A DNA stretch of 64,000 nucleotides from Enterococcus sp. RIT-PI-f (GTDB taxonomy: Bacteria; Bacillota; Bacilli; Lactobacillales; Enterococcaceae). The translations under genes were made by a program, and so were the position numbers. This document shows, one piece after another, positions 19,381 to 27,787 of this stretch (position 1 is its first letter; each line of letters opens with the position of its first letter). Under the pieces are notes generated by a model that saw only the letters and a program-made list of their open reading frames with translations, was not told the DNA's origin and ran no database searches. The stretch covers positions 62,001 through 126,000 of the forward strand of contig NZ_LHOX01000022.1 in NCBI RefSeq assembly GCF_001297065.1. Direction: 5' to 3'.

Positions 19381-20148
19381 TTAAGCACCTGGTACCGTTT
19401 CACCACTAGCTGCCACTGTTGAAGACAAAATCCATGTCAATTCAGCATTATATTCTGTTGCTGACTGGCTCGTTGCGCCTGGAACAAACAAGCGAATATG
19501 AGGATTTTCTTCGCCATCGTTCATCCAATAGACACTTGAACGTCCAGCCCCTTGTCCATCGTCTGCAGATAAAATATTCTGCGCTGCTCCCCCTGCAGCA
19601 AGCTCTACATCATGTGCTGAAGGTGTACTATTTTCAAGATGGCTCTCATATTCAACAATTCCACCATCAAAGGCAAGGGCTGCCCCTGACAATACGTCTC
19701 CTGCTGCATTGCTAAAATCACTGACGTTTACAGATAATACCCACCCTTCATGAGTTCCCCGCGTATCAATAATCTGTGCAAAGGAAGCATAGGGAACGGT
19801 ACTTGTTCCTCCATTTGCTGCATATTGCTCAGCTGCCATATCATACCATTGATCATTAACAGAAATGGTGTTTGTGTTAAAGTCAAACGTTTCAGGTACA
19901 TAAAGAATACGCAATGGGCCATTTCCACCTTGTTCAGGATCAATCGGATCAACAGGATCAATCTCTTCCGGTACTTCTGGTCCTCCAGGAATTTCCACAT
20001 CGATATCTTCATCTTCGGCATCTGAAGCCTCAAAAGATACAGTATTATCAGTTATCCCAAAGCCCACTTCTTCAGCAAAAGCATTTAAACCTCCTGCAAA
20101 AATAGTGGTTGTTAACGCTGCTACTGTTGCCAAACGGATCATTTTCAT
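19381..20148 (-). CDS. Short WxL-domain surface protein
   Basis: A 255-residue exported protein: signal peptide (1-26, ending GGLNAFAEE), an acidic Pro-rich spacer (IPGGPEVPEEIDPVDPIDPEQGG), and a WxL domain with the proximal motif EGWVLSV and distal LTWILSS. It attaches to the wall through the WxL domain and should assemble with the DUF916 protein. The ATG at 20148 is preferred (AAGAAGG eight bases upstream); an earlier in-frame ATG at 20166 lacks one. The sequence of the signal region is close to that of the next WxL gene, suggesting tandem duplication. Confidence 0.92.
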   Translation of the reverse strand: MKMIRLATVAALTTTIFAGGLNAFAEEVGFGITDNTVSFEASDAEDEDIDVEIPGGPEVPEEIDPVDPIDPEQGGNGPLRILYVPETFDFNTNTISVNDQWYDMAAEQYAANGGTSTVPYASFAQIIDTRGTHEGWVLSVNVSDFSNAAGDVLSGAALAFDGGIVEYESHLENSTPSAHDVELAAGGAAQNILSADDGQGAGRSSVYWMNDGEENPHIRLFVPGATSQSATEYNAELTWILSSTVAASGETVPGA

Positions 20149-20234
20149 AAAAAAACCTTCTTTCATTTTTTAGTTAAATATTATTCTTATTTTTTGAAAC
20201 AACTATTGTTGGTAATTGATTATAATCAGACTAA

Positions 20235-21044
20235 TTAATTGATTGTTTCTCCTGCCATACCTGGTGATTGATTCAGTTCCCAGGTTAATGTCGCTGCGTA
20301 TTCAACTGCATCTTTGGCAGTTGCACCTGGAATATGAAGTAAAATCCCTTCATTTCGAACAATATCAGATGTGCTATTATTCAACTCCATTTGGTCACCC
20401 CAGACAACAGAAGATGTTCCTGCTCCTCTACCAGTTTCGGCAGCTAAAACAGATTGTGCTTCTCCTCCTGCTGACAAAACTAGATTTGCTGCATGTACCA
20501 CCGGCTCATTCCCCTCATTTCCAACATACTCTAACGTTGGTGAGGTAAATTCGATTTCTGTTCCATATAAAGTAGTATTTCTTGTTTGGGCATCATTATT
20601 TTCGAAGTCAGATAATGTTACCCGTAAATCCCAACCTTCGTTTGTTCCACGTGTGTCTTGTACTTGAGCGAATGATACGTACGGGACATCGCCACTACCA
20701 TCTTTTAACGGTTGTTGTTCAGCAATCATCGTATACGTACGATCTTGATTAGAAATCACTTGTTGACCAAAGTCCATCGTCGGTGCATATGCAATAGTCA
20801 AAGGTCCGGTATTCCCTTCGCCTTCTGGATCAATCGGAGCGATCTCAACATCTGGCCCGCCGTCTTCAGGTGCCACAGGATTGATGACTACTGTATCTTC
20901 TCCATTTCCATCTTCATCTACTGCAGAAAAATTTACTGTTGCATCGGTATCTGCTTTTTGAACTTCATTAGCAACCGCGCTTACGCCTCTTGCAAGAATC
21001 GTAGTAGACAACACCGCAACCGTAACCAATCGTATGAATTTCAT
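20235..21044 (-). CDS. Short WxL-domain surface protein
   Basis: A 269-residue WxL protein: signal peptide (1-27, MKFIRLVTVAVLSTTILARG then VSAVANE), an acidic spacer ending PEGEGNTGPLTIAY, and the WxL domain with EGWDLRV and LTWELNQ. Same layout as its neighbour at 19381-20148, and the two are clearly related copies. It follows the small sortase-motif gene by 36 bases and is part of the same transcript. Confidence 0.92.
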   Translation of the reverse strand: MKFIRLVTVAVLSTTILARGVSAVANEVQKADTDATVNFSAVDEDGNGEDTVVINPVAPEDGGPDVEIAPIDPEGEGNTGPLTIAYAPTMDFGQQVISNQDRTYTMIAEQQPLKDGSGDVPYVSFAQVQDTRGTNEGWDLRVTLSDFENNDAQTRNTTLYGTEIEFTSPTLEYVGNEGNEPVVHAANLVLSAGGEAQSVLAAETGRGAGTSSVVWGDQMELNNSTSDIVRNEGILLHIPGATAKDAVEYAATLTWELNQSPGMAGETIN

Positions 21045-21080
21045 TTTCTTTCCTTCTTTCGTTTAGTATTTCAAGAGTGC

Positions 21081-21407
21081 TTAAGTAGTTCTTTTTTGTT
21101 TCGCCCATAAAAACAACGCGGTTCCTATAAGGCATCCCCCAACACCAGCAAGCCAATGATAGGCAATTTCATCGGTTTGCGGCAATCGCTCTTCGGCTTT
21201 CGCCACATCTTTGATTGGGTTATTTGATGGGGGAGCTGGGTCTGGAATTTCACTTGGATCTTTCCAAACACCGGTGAAACGAATAGTTCCTTGCGTTTCA
21301 ACTTGCTGTACTTCTTTTGCCATTCCATCAAGAGAAAACGCAGTAAAACAAGAGAGTATAGCAATCAATAAAACAAATGCTCCTAACCTTTTCCTTTTCT
21401 TTTTCAT
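21081..21407 (-). CDS. Small cell-wall-anchored protein with LPQTD sorting motif (CscD type)
   Basis: A 108-residue exported protein at the head of the csc operon. It has a signal peptide (1-31, ending SLDGMAKE), a short body with a WKDPSEIPDPAPPSNNP spacer, then the sorting signal LPQTDE, a hydrophobic helix (about 85-101) and a basic tail KQKR. The fifth position is Asp instead of the usual Gly of LPXTG. This gene type accompanies WxL and DUF916 genes in csc clusters and probably gives the complex a covalent foothold. GGAGGAGGG lies just before the ATG. An inverted repeat GACTA-N7-TAGTC (21429-21445) lies just upstream. Confidence 0.88.
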   Translation of the reverse strand: MKKKRKRLGAFVLLIAILSCFTAFSLDGMAKEVQQVETQGTIRFTGVWKDPSEIPDPAPPSNNPIKDVAKAEERLPQTDEIAYHWLAGVGGCLIGTALFLWAKQKRTT

Positions 21408-21496
21408 GTCCCTCCTCCTCTATTATTCGACTATTGGTTTTAGTCAAAAATCTTCTTTCCTATGGATGTTAGCAGAATGAAAAGACTTAAAACTAT

Positions 21497-21583
21497 CTAT
21501 GTAAGCATGCCTATCTCTTACTTGGCTAAGTATACATAGACGCCTAAGCGAAATACATTCAATAAGTTCACATGTAAGTGAAC
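21497..21583. promoter_or_regulatory. Inverted repeats upstream of the csc operon
   Basis: CTATGTA and TACATAG (21497-21503 and 21533-21539) face each other across 29 bases, and GTTCAC-ATGTAA-GTGAAC (21566-21583) is a perfect palindrome. They lie between the upstream Mga-like gene and the first csc gene, where a regulator would bind; the second may instead end the Mga-like transcript. Confidence 0.35.
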
Positions 21584-21599
21584 CCAATTTAGAACAATT

Positions 21600-23075
21600 C
21601 TAAAACAGCATTTTTTTCATCGACGGATTCACTTTTTCGATCACCCGTTCCCAGTCTTTTTTATTCATGATCGAATTAACCAAAACAAAATTTGTGTCAA
21701 TATTTAAATCTGTTAGGAATTGTGCATAGTTGGTCACGATCAAATCTATTTTTTCACGTTTAATAATTTCTTTAGATAGTTTACTCAATGGAAGTGTAAC
21801 GATTTTATTTCGATAGCCTAAAATATGCTGCGCAAGCATATGCATACTTTGGCAGATTAGATGGTCGCCTTCGAGTAAAAATAAAACTTTTTTGGGCAAA
21901 CTATAAAATTCAATCAACATTTCACTATACATAGTCAAACTGACGCAGATATCTTCGAGGAAACAGGCGCTAAACGCCAACATGTCTTGATGCGCAGTCA
22001 AAAAACAAAAATTACGCGCAAAAGAGGCAGGATAATTTTCTTTTACAGCTCGCGTCACTTCATTCATCACTTTGTTTTCTGAAGGACTAAACGAATTATT
22101 GATTTTTTTTGAAAGAAAGAATGAGCGAATAAACGTTTCAACATCATTTTGATTCCACATATCAATGCCATTCTCTTGTATATAGTCTGTAGCAACTTGT
22201 GAAAGTATCGGCCACAAATTATACTTTTCATAGAATGTTCGTTCTTGATCTGAGCGATCAATCGTTCGTTTTCCAATTGCCACAAGATATACCCAACCAA
22301 ATTCTTCCATAGGTAACCGTATATCAAATGCAGCTTCTAGCTCAGTATAAATCGAATAAAGCAACAAAAAATCTTTATCATTATGCAAAACTACTTTCAA
22401 ATCAGCGGGAAGTGCGATCGCAAAACCATTTTGATAACGCTCAATCGCTATAAAGAAGCTATAATAAAAAGCGGCTGGGGTCATCCCTGAACCGACATCA
22501 TAGCTTTCCAGATGGTGAACAAGCTGATTGATCACTTTATATAGATGGTTTGGGGGAAACAATGTATGAGACGTTTGCTCGCCAATGTAGTAAAAATCTT
22601 TAAAAAATTTGCGTAACGCCCCTTCTGATCCAATAATATCAATCGGATAAAGTTGCAGTTTCAGCCCATACGTTTCTAATGTTGGCTGGATTTGTAAGAG
22701 CAAACGTCTGACAGTACTTTCTGAACTATTGTAATAGTCCACCACATCTTCAATTGTCTCTTTTTCACCAAAAAAAATATTTCCGATGATCTCAAACAAC
22801 AATTCACTTTGTATCAGTTTTCGTTTTTGTTTTTTATACCTCAGCAAATTGATTTCTTCAAACTGGTAGCCATTAACACCTGAGACAAAGTCAGCACTCC
22901 CTTCAAAGAAATTTTTTAAATAATTGATATCTTTGATGATCGTTCGTTGTGATACACCGGTTCGTTGTGCTAAATTTTTAATCGTAAAACAACGCTCATC
23001 TTCAACGATATTCAGGATTCGAAACCAGCGAACATTGGTATGACTACCAATAAATTTCATTTGTAAATCTCTCAA
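21600..23075 (-). CDS. Mga-like transcriptional regulator (upstream flank of csc locus)
   Basis: A 491-residue Mga/AtxA-type regulator, paralogue of the one at 13173-14627 (both begin MR-LQ, and share SQRTIIKD, YLK, SESTVRRLLLQI or similar, EGDH, and VTNYA or similar). Two N-terminal HTH segments (about 40-60 and 105-125), a PRD-like middle and an EIIB-like C terminus. PRD regulators are usually tuned by PTS phosphorylation, so expression of the surface genes may follow sugar supply. It reads in the same direction as the csc genes and ends 192 bases before them. Confidence 0.88.
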   Translation of the reverse strand: MRDLQMKFIGSHTNVRWFRILNIVEDERCFTIKNLAQRTGVSQRTIIKDINYLKNFFEGSADFVSGVNGYQFEEINLLRYKKQKRKLIQSELLFEIIGNIFFGEKETIEDVVDYYNSSESTVRRLLLQIQPTLETYGLKLQLYPIDIIGSEGALRKFFKDFYYIGEQTSHTLFPPNHLYKVINQLVHHLESYDVGSGMTPAAFYYSFFIAIERYQNGFAIALPADLKVVLHNDKDFLLLYSIYTELEAAFDIRLPMEEFGWVYLVAIGKRTIDRSDQERTFYEKYNLWPILSQVATDYIQENGIDMWNQNDVETFIRSFFLSKKINNSFSPSENKVMNEVTRAVKENYPASFARNFCFLTAHQDMLAFSACFLEDICVSLTMYSEMLIEFYSLPKKVLFLLEGDHLICQSMHMLAQHILGYRNKIVTLPLSKLSKEIIKREKIDLIVTNYAQFLTDLNIDTNFVLVNSIMNKKDWERVIEKVNPSMKKMLF

Positions 23076-23333
23076 ATTCAGTTTCCCCCTATCTAAATAT
23101 GTACTTATTTCTGAACTTATATAAGACCTGCAGATCTATCATGCACGCTAAGCGTGTTCTTTTGGATAGTGATTTTCTTTCCTGTTTTTTATACCTTAGC
23201 AACAATAAAAAAGATTGTTAATTCATTATTTTCACATATCAGTGAAGTTTGATTGATCTTTCACATTTATTCTTCTCTACACTAAAATAAGAACATTTCA
23301 ATTTGAGGTCGCTTGACGAATAAAGTTTTCCAC

Positions 23334-23361
23334 TTTACATATCGATAAAATTAGATATAAT
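23334..23361 (+). promoter_or_regulatory. Promoter and operator of the ArsR-type gene
   Basis: TTTACA (23334-23339), 16 bases, TATAAT (23356-23361). The inverted repeat ATATC-N10-GATAT (23339-23358) fills the spacer. The -10 box ends only seven bases before the ATG, so the mRNA is probably leaderless. Confidence 0.65.
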
Positions 23362-23368
23362 AAAACAC

Positions 23369-23671
23369 ATGGAAACTATAGATATGTTTAAAGCGCTAGC
23401 GAATGAGCATCGCCTCCAGATTCTAAACTGGTTAAAAAATCCCACAGACTATTTTGTTCATGAAACAAATGTTGATATGGAAGAAGTCGGTGTGTGTGTG
23501 GGGGAAATCCAAAGAAGGCTTGGATTAACGCAATCCACCACTTCACACTATTTATCGATTTTACAAAAAGCCGATCTATTGACGGCTACTAGAATCGGCA
23601 AATGGACCTACTATCGACGGAATGAAGCAACACTTGCTGCATTGAGTGATTTCATCCGCTCGGAATTATGA
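23369..23671 (+). CDS. ArsR-family (ArsR/SmtB) transcriptional regulator
   Basis: A 100-residue winged-helix regulator: ALANEHRLQILNWL (helix 1-2), then GEIQRRLGLTQSTTSHYLSILQKADLL (recognition helix) and the wing TRIGKWTYYRR. It has only one obvious Cys (in GVCVGEIQ), so it lacks the CxC metal site of classical arsenic sensors. No ribosome site precedes the ATG at 23369; ATG at 23384 (MFKALAN) is a possible alternative. A 19-base operator-like sequence in its promoter recurs before the oxidoreductase gene, so it probably represses both. Ligand unknown. Confidence 0.85.
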   Translation: METIDMFKALANEHRLQILNWLKNPTDYFVHETNVDMEEVGVCVGEIQRRLGLTQSTTSHYLSILQKADLLTATRIGKWTYYRRNEATLAALSDFIRSEL

Positions 23672-23739
23672 TCGTCGCAGGGCAGTATCCTTGCCCATGC
23701 GGCATCATCACATATCAATCGTCCTCCTTCTACTCTCAT

Positions 23740-23760
23740 GTATCGATAAAATTAGATATG
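23740..23760 (+). promoter_or_regulatory. Second copy of the ArsR-type operator
   Basis: TATCGATAAAATTAGATAT at 23741-23759 repeats exactly the 19 bases at 23340-23358. It lies about 100 bases upstream of the flavin oxidoreductase start. Confidence 0.7.
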
Positions 23761-23855
23761 TAGTTTTGACCAATCTGCTTTTTTCGTTTGCCGTTCTAAA
23801 ATCTGTCTATTTTCAGCAGCATTATTCTATGACTAATAAAGGAGTTCACATAAAG

Positions 23856-25043
23856 ATGACCAAACAGTTAACTGATTCAATCAAATTAAGACATGGCGCG
23901 GTGTTAAACAATCGCATCGTCATGTCCCCTATGCAAACCCATTCTGGTCTACGAGATGGCTTTGCCTCTGAAGATACCATTGCGTATTACGCTGCCCGCT
24001 CAAAAGCAGCTGGCATGCTGATCACTGAATTTCATTATGTGAGTGAAAATGGCGGTCCTTCTTATGTACCAGGCTACCCTGAGCAACTTGCTGCTTATTC
24101 AGATGACCACATCAGCGGTCTGACTGAAGTAGCCAGTGCGTTGAAAAAAGACGGTAATAAAGCGATTCTGCAGATTCATCACGGTGGCAGAGCTGCCATT
24201 GGACAAGCCGTCAGTGGGCAGGATGTCGTTGCGCCTAGTGCCCTTGATTTTCCATTTTTGGATTATCCAGTTCGGGCATTGACTGATCAAGAGATCAACG
24301 CAATCATTGCTGACTTTGGCCAAGCAACCAGACGCGCGATTACAGCTGGTTTTGATGGTGTGGAGATCCATGGTGCCAATCACTATTTGCTGCAACAGTT
24401 CTTTTCTTCATGGTCAAATCAAAGAACAGATGACTGGGGCGGCGATTTGAACCGGCGAATGGCCTTTCCTTTAGCGGTTGTCCAGGAAGTCAAACGTGTG
24501 ATTGCTGAAGAACAGGCCGCGGATTTTATTGTCGGGTATCGTATCAGTCCAGATGAGATCCATGGTGACAATGTCGGCTATACGTATAAAGAATCTGTTC
24601 AACTGGTTGCAGAGATTGCCAAACACGAACTCGACTATATTCATCTTTCCTTATGGGGCGGGTACGGTTCAAGCCCAAGTGGTGTAGATGCTTCTTATGC
24701 CTCATTATTTAAAGAGGTGCTAGATGATCAAACACAACTGATTATTGTTGGAGGCGTATTTGATGCCCAAAGTGCCGCTGACGCTGTTGCCAATTATTCA
24801 GACTTGATCGCAGTTGGTCGTGGTACCCTTGTTGATCCTCAATTTGCCAATAAGATCGTTACGGGGAATGGCGCTGATATTTTCCATGAAGTCTCGCCAG
24901 AAACGATGGCATATGTACAATGGACACCAGGCTTGAAAGAGGCTTTTACCCGTAAAGATGCCTTGGGATTGCCGCCTTTACCCGGTGGGGAAACGATTCA
25001 GTCGTTGCATACTGGTCGTTTTGATATGTATCGCAAAGCATAA
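23856..25043 (+). CDS. Old Yellow Enzyme-family NADH:flavin oxidoreductase
   Basis: A 395-residue TIM-barrel FMN enzyme. Visible: VMSPMQTHSG (FMN-binding N terminus), QIHHGGRA, GVEIHGANHYLLQQFFSSWSNQRTDDWGG (substrate/FMN signature), FIVGYRISPDE, and IIVGGVFDAQSA and LIAVGRGTLVDP near the phosphate site. The typical two to three residues of the active site (His-Asn, HGANHY) are present. Such enzymes reduce activated alkenes or quinones and often help against electrophile stress. The ATG at 23856 has AAAGGAG ten bases upstream; the longer frame is not real. It sits just after the ArsR-type gene and shares its operator. Confidence 0.92.
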   Translation: MTKQLTDSIKLRHGAVLNNRIVMSPMQTHSGLRDGFASEDTIAYYAARSKAAGMLITEFHYVSENGGPSYVPGYPEQLAAYSDDHISGLTEVASALKKDGNKAILQIHHGGRAAIGQAVSGQDVVAPSALDFPFLDYPVRALTDQEINAIIADFGQATRRAITAGFDGVEIHGANHYLLQQFFSSWSNQRTDDWGGDLNRRMAFPLAVVQEVKRVIAEEQAADFIVGYRISPDEIHGDNVGYTYKESVQLVAEIAKHELDYIHLSLWGGYGSSPSGVDASYASLFKEVLDDQTQLIIVGGVFDAQSAADAVANYSDLIAVGRGTLVDPQFANKIVTGNGADIFHEVSPETMAYVQWTPGLKEAFTRKDALGLPPLPGGETIQSLHTGRFDMYRKA

Positions 25044-25079
25044 ATGCTATTCACTTAAATACGACTATACAAATGACAA

Positions 25080-25124
25080 AAAAAAACAGGTTGCCAACCG
25101 TTCATTCGTTGGCAACCTGTTTTT
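25080..25124. terminator. Bidirectional terminator
   Basis: AAACAGGTTGCCAAC with its complement, with A and T runs on the two sides, between convergent oxidoreductase and padC genes. Confidence 0.9.
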
Positions 25125-25138
25125 ATTGAGATAGTGAC

Positions 25139-25672
25139 TTATTGATTGATTTTACGATAGTTTTTGTCAAAATAGCGACCTTCACGGATGTCGGCCGGCA
25201 TGCCATCATAAGGCTCTTCGCTAATCACATCTTCGTTATCGATACCGGCATCCCCCATATAAGTAATTGAAGCAAATTCAGGAACGACCAATTTAGGATA
25301 TGTTTCATATTTTTCCCGTGCGGCTTCCATTTCTGCAATATGTTCATTTTGGAAAGTTACCGTGATCTCTGGGTGTTCTTCCACCCATTTAGGAAAGAAG
25401 ATCGTTCCATGTAATTTCTTTTCGTTTGGCATAAAGTCTAATGCGACATCGGTGCCTGTAGGTTCCGTCCAAGTAATTTTGAAGACGCCTTCTGTTAATT
25501 TGACCATATCAACGGCTTGATCTTTGACCCAACGGCCTTTGACCATCCCTCCATGGATACGGTAATCAACGGTATGGTCATTTTTTGCATACCATTCGTA
25601 TTCCCAACCGTTATCATACGTATAAATAAAATGTGTGCCAATAAAATCTGCTAATTCTTTGAATTCTTTCAT
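25139..25672 (-). CDS. padC: Phenolic acid decarboxylase
   Basis: A 177-residue cytoplasmic lipocalin-like enzyme that decarboxylates p-coumaric, ferulic and caffeic acids to vinyl phenols, a detoxification step for bacteria on plant material. Family signatures: [59 protein letters not shown] and [10 protein letters not shown]. The usual active-site Tyr, Arg and Glu residues lie in these stretches. It is divergent from padR, with a palindromic PadR site between them. Confidence 0.95.
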   Translation of the reverse strand: MKEFKELADFIGTHFIYTYDNGWEYEWYAKNDHTVDYRIHGGMVKGRWVKDQAVDMVKLTEGVFKITWTEPTGTDVALDFMPNEKKLHGTIFFPKWVEEHPEITVTFQNEHIAEMEAAREKYETYPKLVVPEFASITYMGDAGIDNEDVISEEPYDGMPADIREGRYFDKNYRKINQ

Positions 25673-25693
25673 GCCGAAGCATCTCCTTTGATT

Positions 25694-25715
25694 AACATGT
25701 AATAATTTACATGTT
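25694..25715. promoter_or_regulatory. PadR operator
   Basis: AACATGTAA-TAAT-TTACATGTT, a perfect palindrome containing the known PadR pattern ATGT-N8-ACAT. It lies between padC and padR. A TATAAT box at 25735-25740 probably serves padR. Confidence 0.85.
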
Positions 25716-25771
25716 TTTGATTACGTGTTTATGATATAATGGTTTCAGACATTTGTCAAGGAGGAAATATC

Positions 25772-26317
25772 ATGGCACGAAAAAATACCCTACGTTACAT
25801 ATTATTAGGTTTATTAAGTAAAAAAAGGATGTCCGGCTACGATTTGCGTCAATCATTCCAAAATGAGATTGGTGAGTTTTGGCAAGCACAACATAGTCAA
25901 ATCTATCCAGAGTTAGCAAAGATGGAAGACAATGGATTGATCACTCATGCCATCAAAATTTCAGGAGAAAAATTGGAAAAAAAAATCTATCAATTAACCC
26001 CTGATGGCGAAAACGCATTAAAAGAATGGATCCATACTGCAACCGATGAACTGCCCGTTAATCGGGATGAGTTTGTCTTGAAGCTGTTTTTTATCAGCGA
26101 TATTCATGATCCAGCTTTGATTGATATCGTCCAACAGCAATATGATCTCCATGAAGCCAAGCGTCATCATTTGGTCGCTCGAGAACGGGCCTTGTTTCCG
26201 ACAGCATCGGACCAAGAAGCCAACTACGGTCATTATTTGATCCTGGCCCATGCCATCAACCGTGAAACAGAGTATACTGGATGGTTGCAGCAGGTGTTAG
26301 CAAAGATTACTGTTTAG
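25772..26317 (+). CDS. padR: PadR transcriptional repressor
   Basis: A 181-residue repressor of padC, relieved by phenolic acids. N-terminal winged helix (RYILLGLLSKKRMSGYDLRQSF, then SQIYPELAKMEDNGLI and the wing KKIYQLTPDGENALKEW) and a C-terminal dimerisation helix domain (about 85-181). The ATG at 25772 has AAGGAGG nine bases upstream, clearly better than 25739. Transcribed away from padC. Confidence 0.93.
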   Translation: MARKNTLRYILLGLLSKKRMSGYDLRQSFQNEIGEFWQAQHSQIYPELAKMEDNGLITHAIKISGEKLEKKIYQLTPDGENALKEWIHTATDELPVNRDEFVLKLFFISDIHDPALIDIVQQQYDLHEAKRHHLVARERALFPTASDQEANYGHYLILAHAINRETEYTGWLQQVLAKITV

Positions 26318-26348
26318 CTAAGTTTTTGTCTTTATCGCTAAGTACAAA

Positions 26349-26388
26349 TAAAAACGACGTACCTCTTGATCGTGGGGTTCGTCGTTTT
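26349..26388. terminator. Bidirectional terminator
   Basis: AAAACGACG...CGTCGTTTTT stem between the convergent padR and capA-like genes. Confidence 0.85.
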
Positions 26389-26392
26389 TCAA

Positions 26393-27658
26393 TTATTCCC
26401 ATTTCAAATCCAAATGTGTCAACATCTCTTGATAGGCTGTCGAAATACGTTGCTGTGTGTCTTCGTCTACTTTGTCGACGTTTTTTCCACCTGCAATATA
26501 GTCTTCTGCTAAAACAACCTGAAAATCATAGGCTTGCACGGTACCAAATTCCCAATCGTGATAGGTACGTCCTTCAATTGGTACCTTTGATACCCACGTT
26601 GGATGAAGTGTGACATTGCTTAAAAAAGTACGTCCTGCTTCTTTGGTGACTTCAACTTCAGGAATCACGCCCCGTTCGGTCCAATAATTGCCATCGATCG
26701 TTTCATACCGTTGATTGGACAATAGATTGCCCATTGAATAAATAATAAATTTCTTTTCCCCATCTTTATCGATCACCTCAGTTGGTTGCGCTACATGAGG
26801 GTGACCGCCGAAAATAATATCGGCACCAAAATCCACCATTTTTCGATAGATCGTTTGCTGTTCTTCCGATGGTTGCATGGCATACTCCACACCAGCTTGG
26901 GGCATAATGATGGTTATATCCGCAATCTGTTCTGCCTCCTTGATATCTGCTTCAAGTTGCTCTAAGGAAAGATCATTCAAATACTGTGCGCGCGCTTCTT
27001 GACTCAAGCTGTTTTCTAATCCATTAAATCCATAGGCATAAGCCAGCATTGCGACTTTTATGCCCTTGACGTCCTTCACTAAAATCCCGGAATCGTCTAC
27101 ATTGACCCCTATCGTATCTAAGCCAATATCTCGAAAAGCAGCAGCTGTTGATTTCAGCCCATCGAGTCCTGTGTCTAGAATATGATTGTGTGCCAAATCA
27201 ATGACATCAAATCCTGCCTCTTTTATACTATCCACAACATTTGGCGGTGCATTGAACAAAGGAAATCCTCCAAGCTCTGCCTCTGGATTGATCGTGCCTT
27301 CAAAATCGCCGAGTGCAAGATCGGCACCTGAGATGAGCGGTTTGATTTCCGTATAATCGTTGTCAAAATCATACGTTTCGCCATCAAAGGCACTCAAATA
27401 CAACGGGCGATGATAGAGCATATCCCCACTAGCTGTGATCGTGATAGTTTGGCTTTCTGGTTCTTGTGTCTGACTGGTTTCAGCTGTCGTTGCTTGGCTA
27501 TTTGTTGTTGTGATCGATGATGCTTGTGTATCTCCCGCAGAATAGAAGGTCTCCCATGGAATCAAAACGTACATTGACAGTAAGAGCAACAATGTGATGG
27601 ATGTCCCAAAAATCAATCGATATATTTTTCTTTTTCGTATGGCTTGTTCCTTTCGCAT
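26393..27658 (-). CDS. CapA-like poly-gamma-glutamate synthesis family protein
   Basis: A 421-residue membrane-anchored protein: basic N terminus, one transmembrane helix (about 13-34, LIFGTSITLLLLLSMYVLI), a Ser/Thr/Gln linker, then a PGA_cap metallophosphoesterase-like domain (SGDMLYHRPLY, DLALGDFEGTI, FDVIDLAHNHILDTG, FGGHPHVAQP, FIIYSMGNLLSN). The ATG at 27658 has AAAGGAGG eight bases upstream; the longer frame to 27688 is less likely. No other capsule gene (capB, capC) is nearby, so a poly-gamma-glutamate role is unproven. Confidence 0.88.
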   Translation of the reverse strand: MRKEQAIRKRKIYRLIFGTSITLLLLLSMYVLIPWETFYSAGDTQASSITTTNSQATTAETSQTQEPESQTITITASGDMLYHRPLYLSAFDGETYDFDNDYTEIKPLISGADLALGDFEGTINPEAELGGFPLFNAPPNVVDSIKEAGFDVIDLAHNHILDTGLDGLKSTAAAFRDIGLDTIGVNVDDSGILVKDVKGIKVAMLAYAYGFNGLENSLSQEARAQYLNDLSLEQLEADIKEAEQIADITIIMPQAGVEYAMQPSEEQQTIYRKMVDFGADIIFGGHPHVAQPTEVIDKDGEKKFIIYSMGNLLSNQRYETIDGNYWTERGVIPEVEVTKEAGRTFLSNVTLHPTWVSKVPIEGRTYHDWEFGTVQAYDFQVVLAEDYIAGGKNVDKVDEDTQQRISTAYQEMLTHLDLKWE

Positions 27659-27747
27659 CAACTCTGCCTCCTTTTTAAACCCCATCATTAAAAAGCATTC
27701 CCATTATACTGTATTATACCAAATGATTATTTTTATACCTAGTAAAA

Positions 27748-27778
27748 ACAAAAAAACAGCTCATGATCGAGCTGTTTA
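27748..27778 (-). terminator. Terminator after the LacI-controlled sugar operon
   Basis: AACAGCTC-ATGATC-GAGCTGTT, followed on the minus strand by a run of Ts. Confidence 0.88.
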
Positions 27779-27787
27779 AGGTATTTG

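Noticed and set aside
23142-23157. Palindrome CACGCT-A-AGCGTG upstream of the Mga-like gene
   Set aside because: It is short, has no T run and no known regulator match, so I list it only here.
23679-23697. Hairpin GGGCA...TTGCCC after the ArsR-type gene
   Set aside because: It lacks a T run, so it is not a convincing terminator.
23646-23855. N-terminal extension of the OYE-type oxidoreductase
   Set aside because: It runs through the operator copy and lacks family similarity; a strong ribosome site precedes the ATG at 23856.
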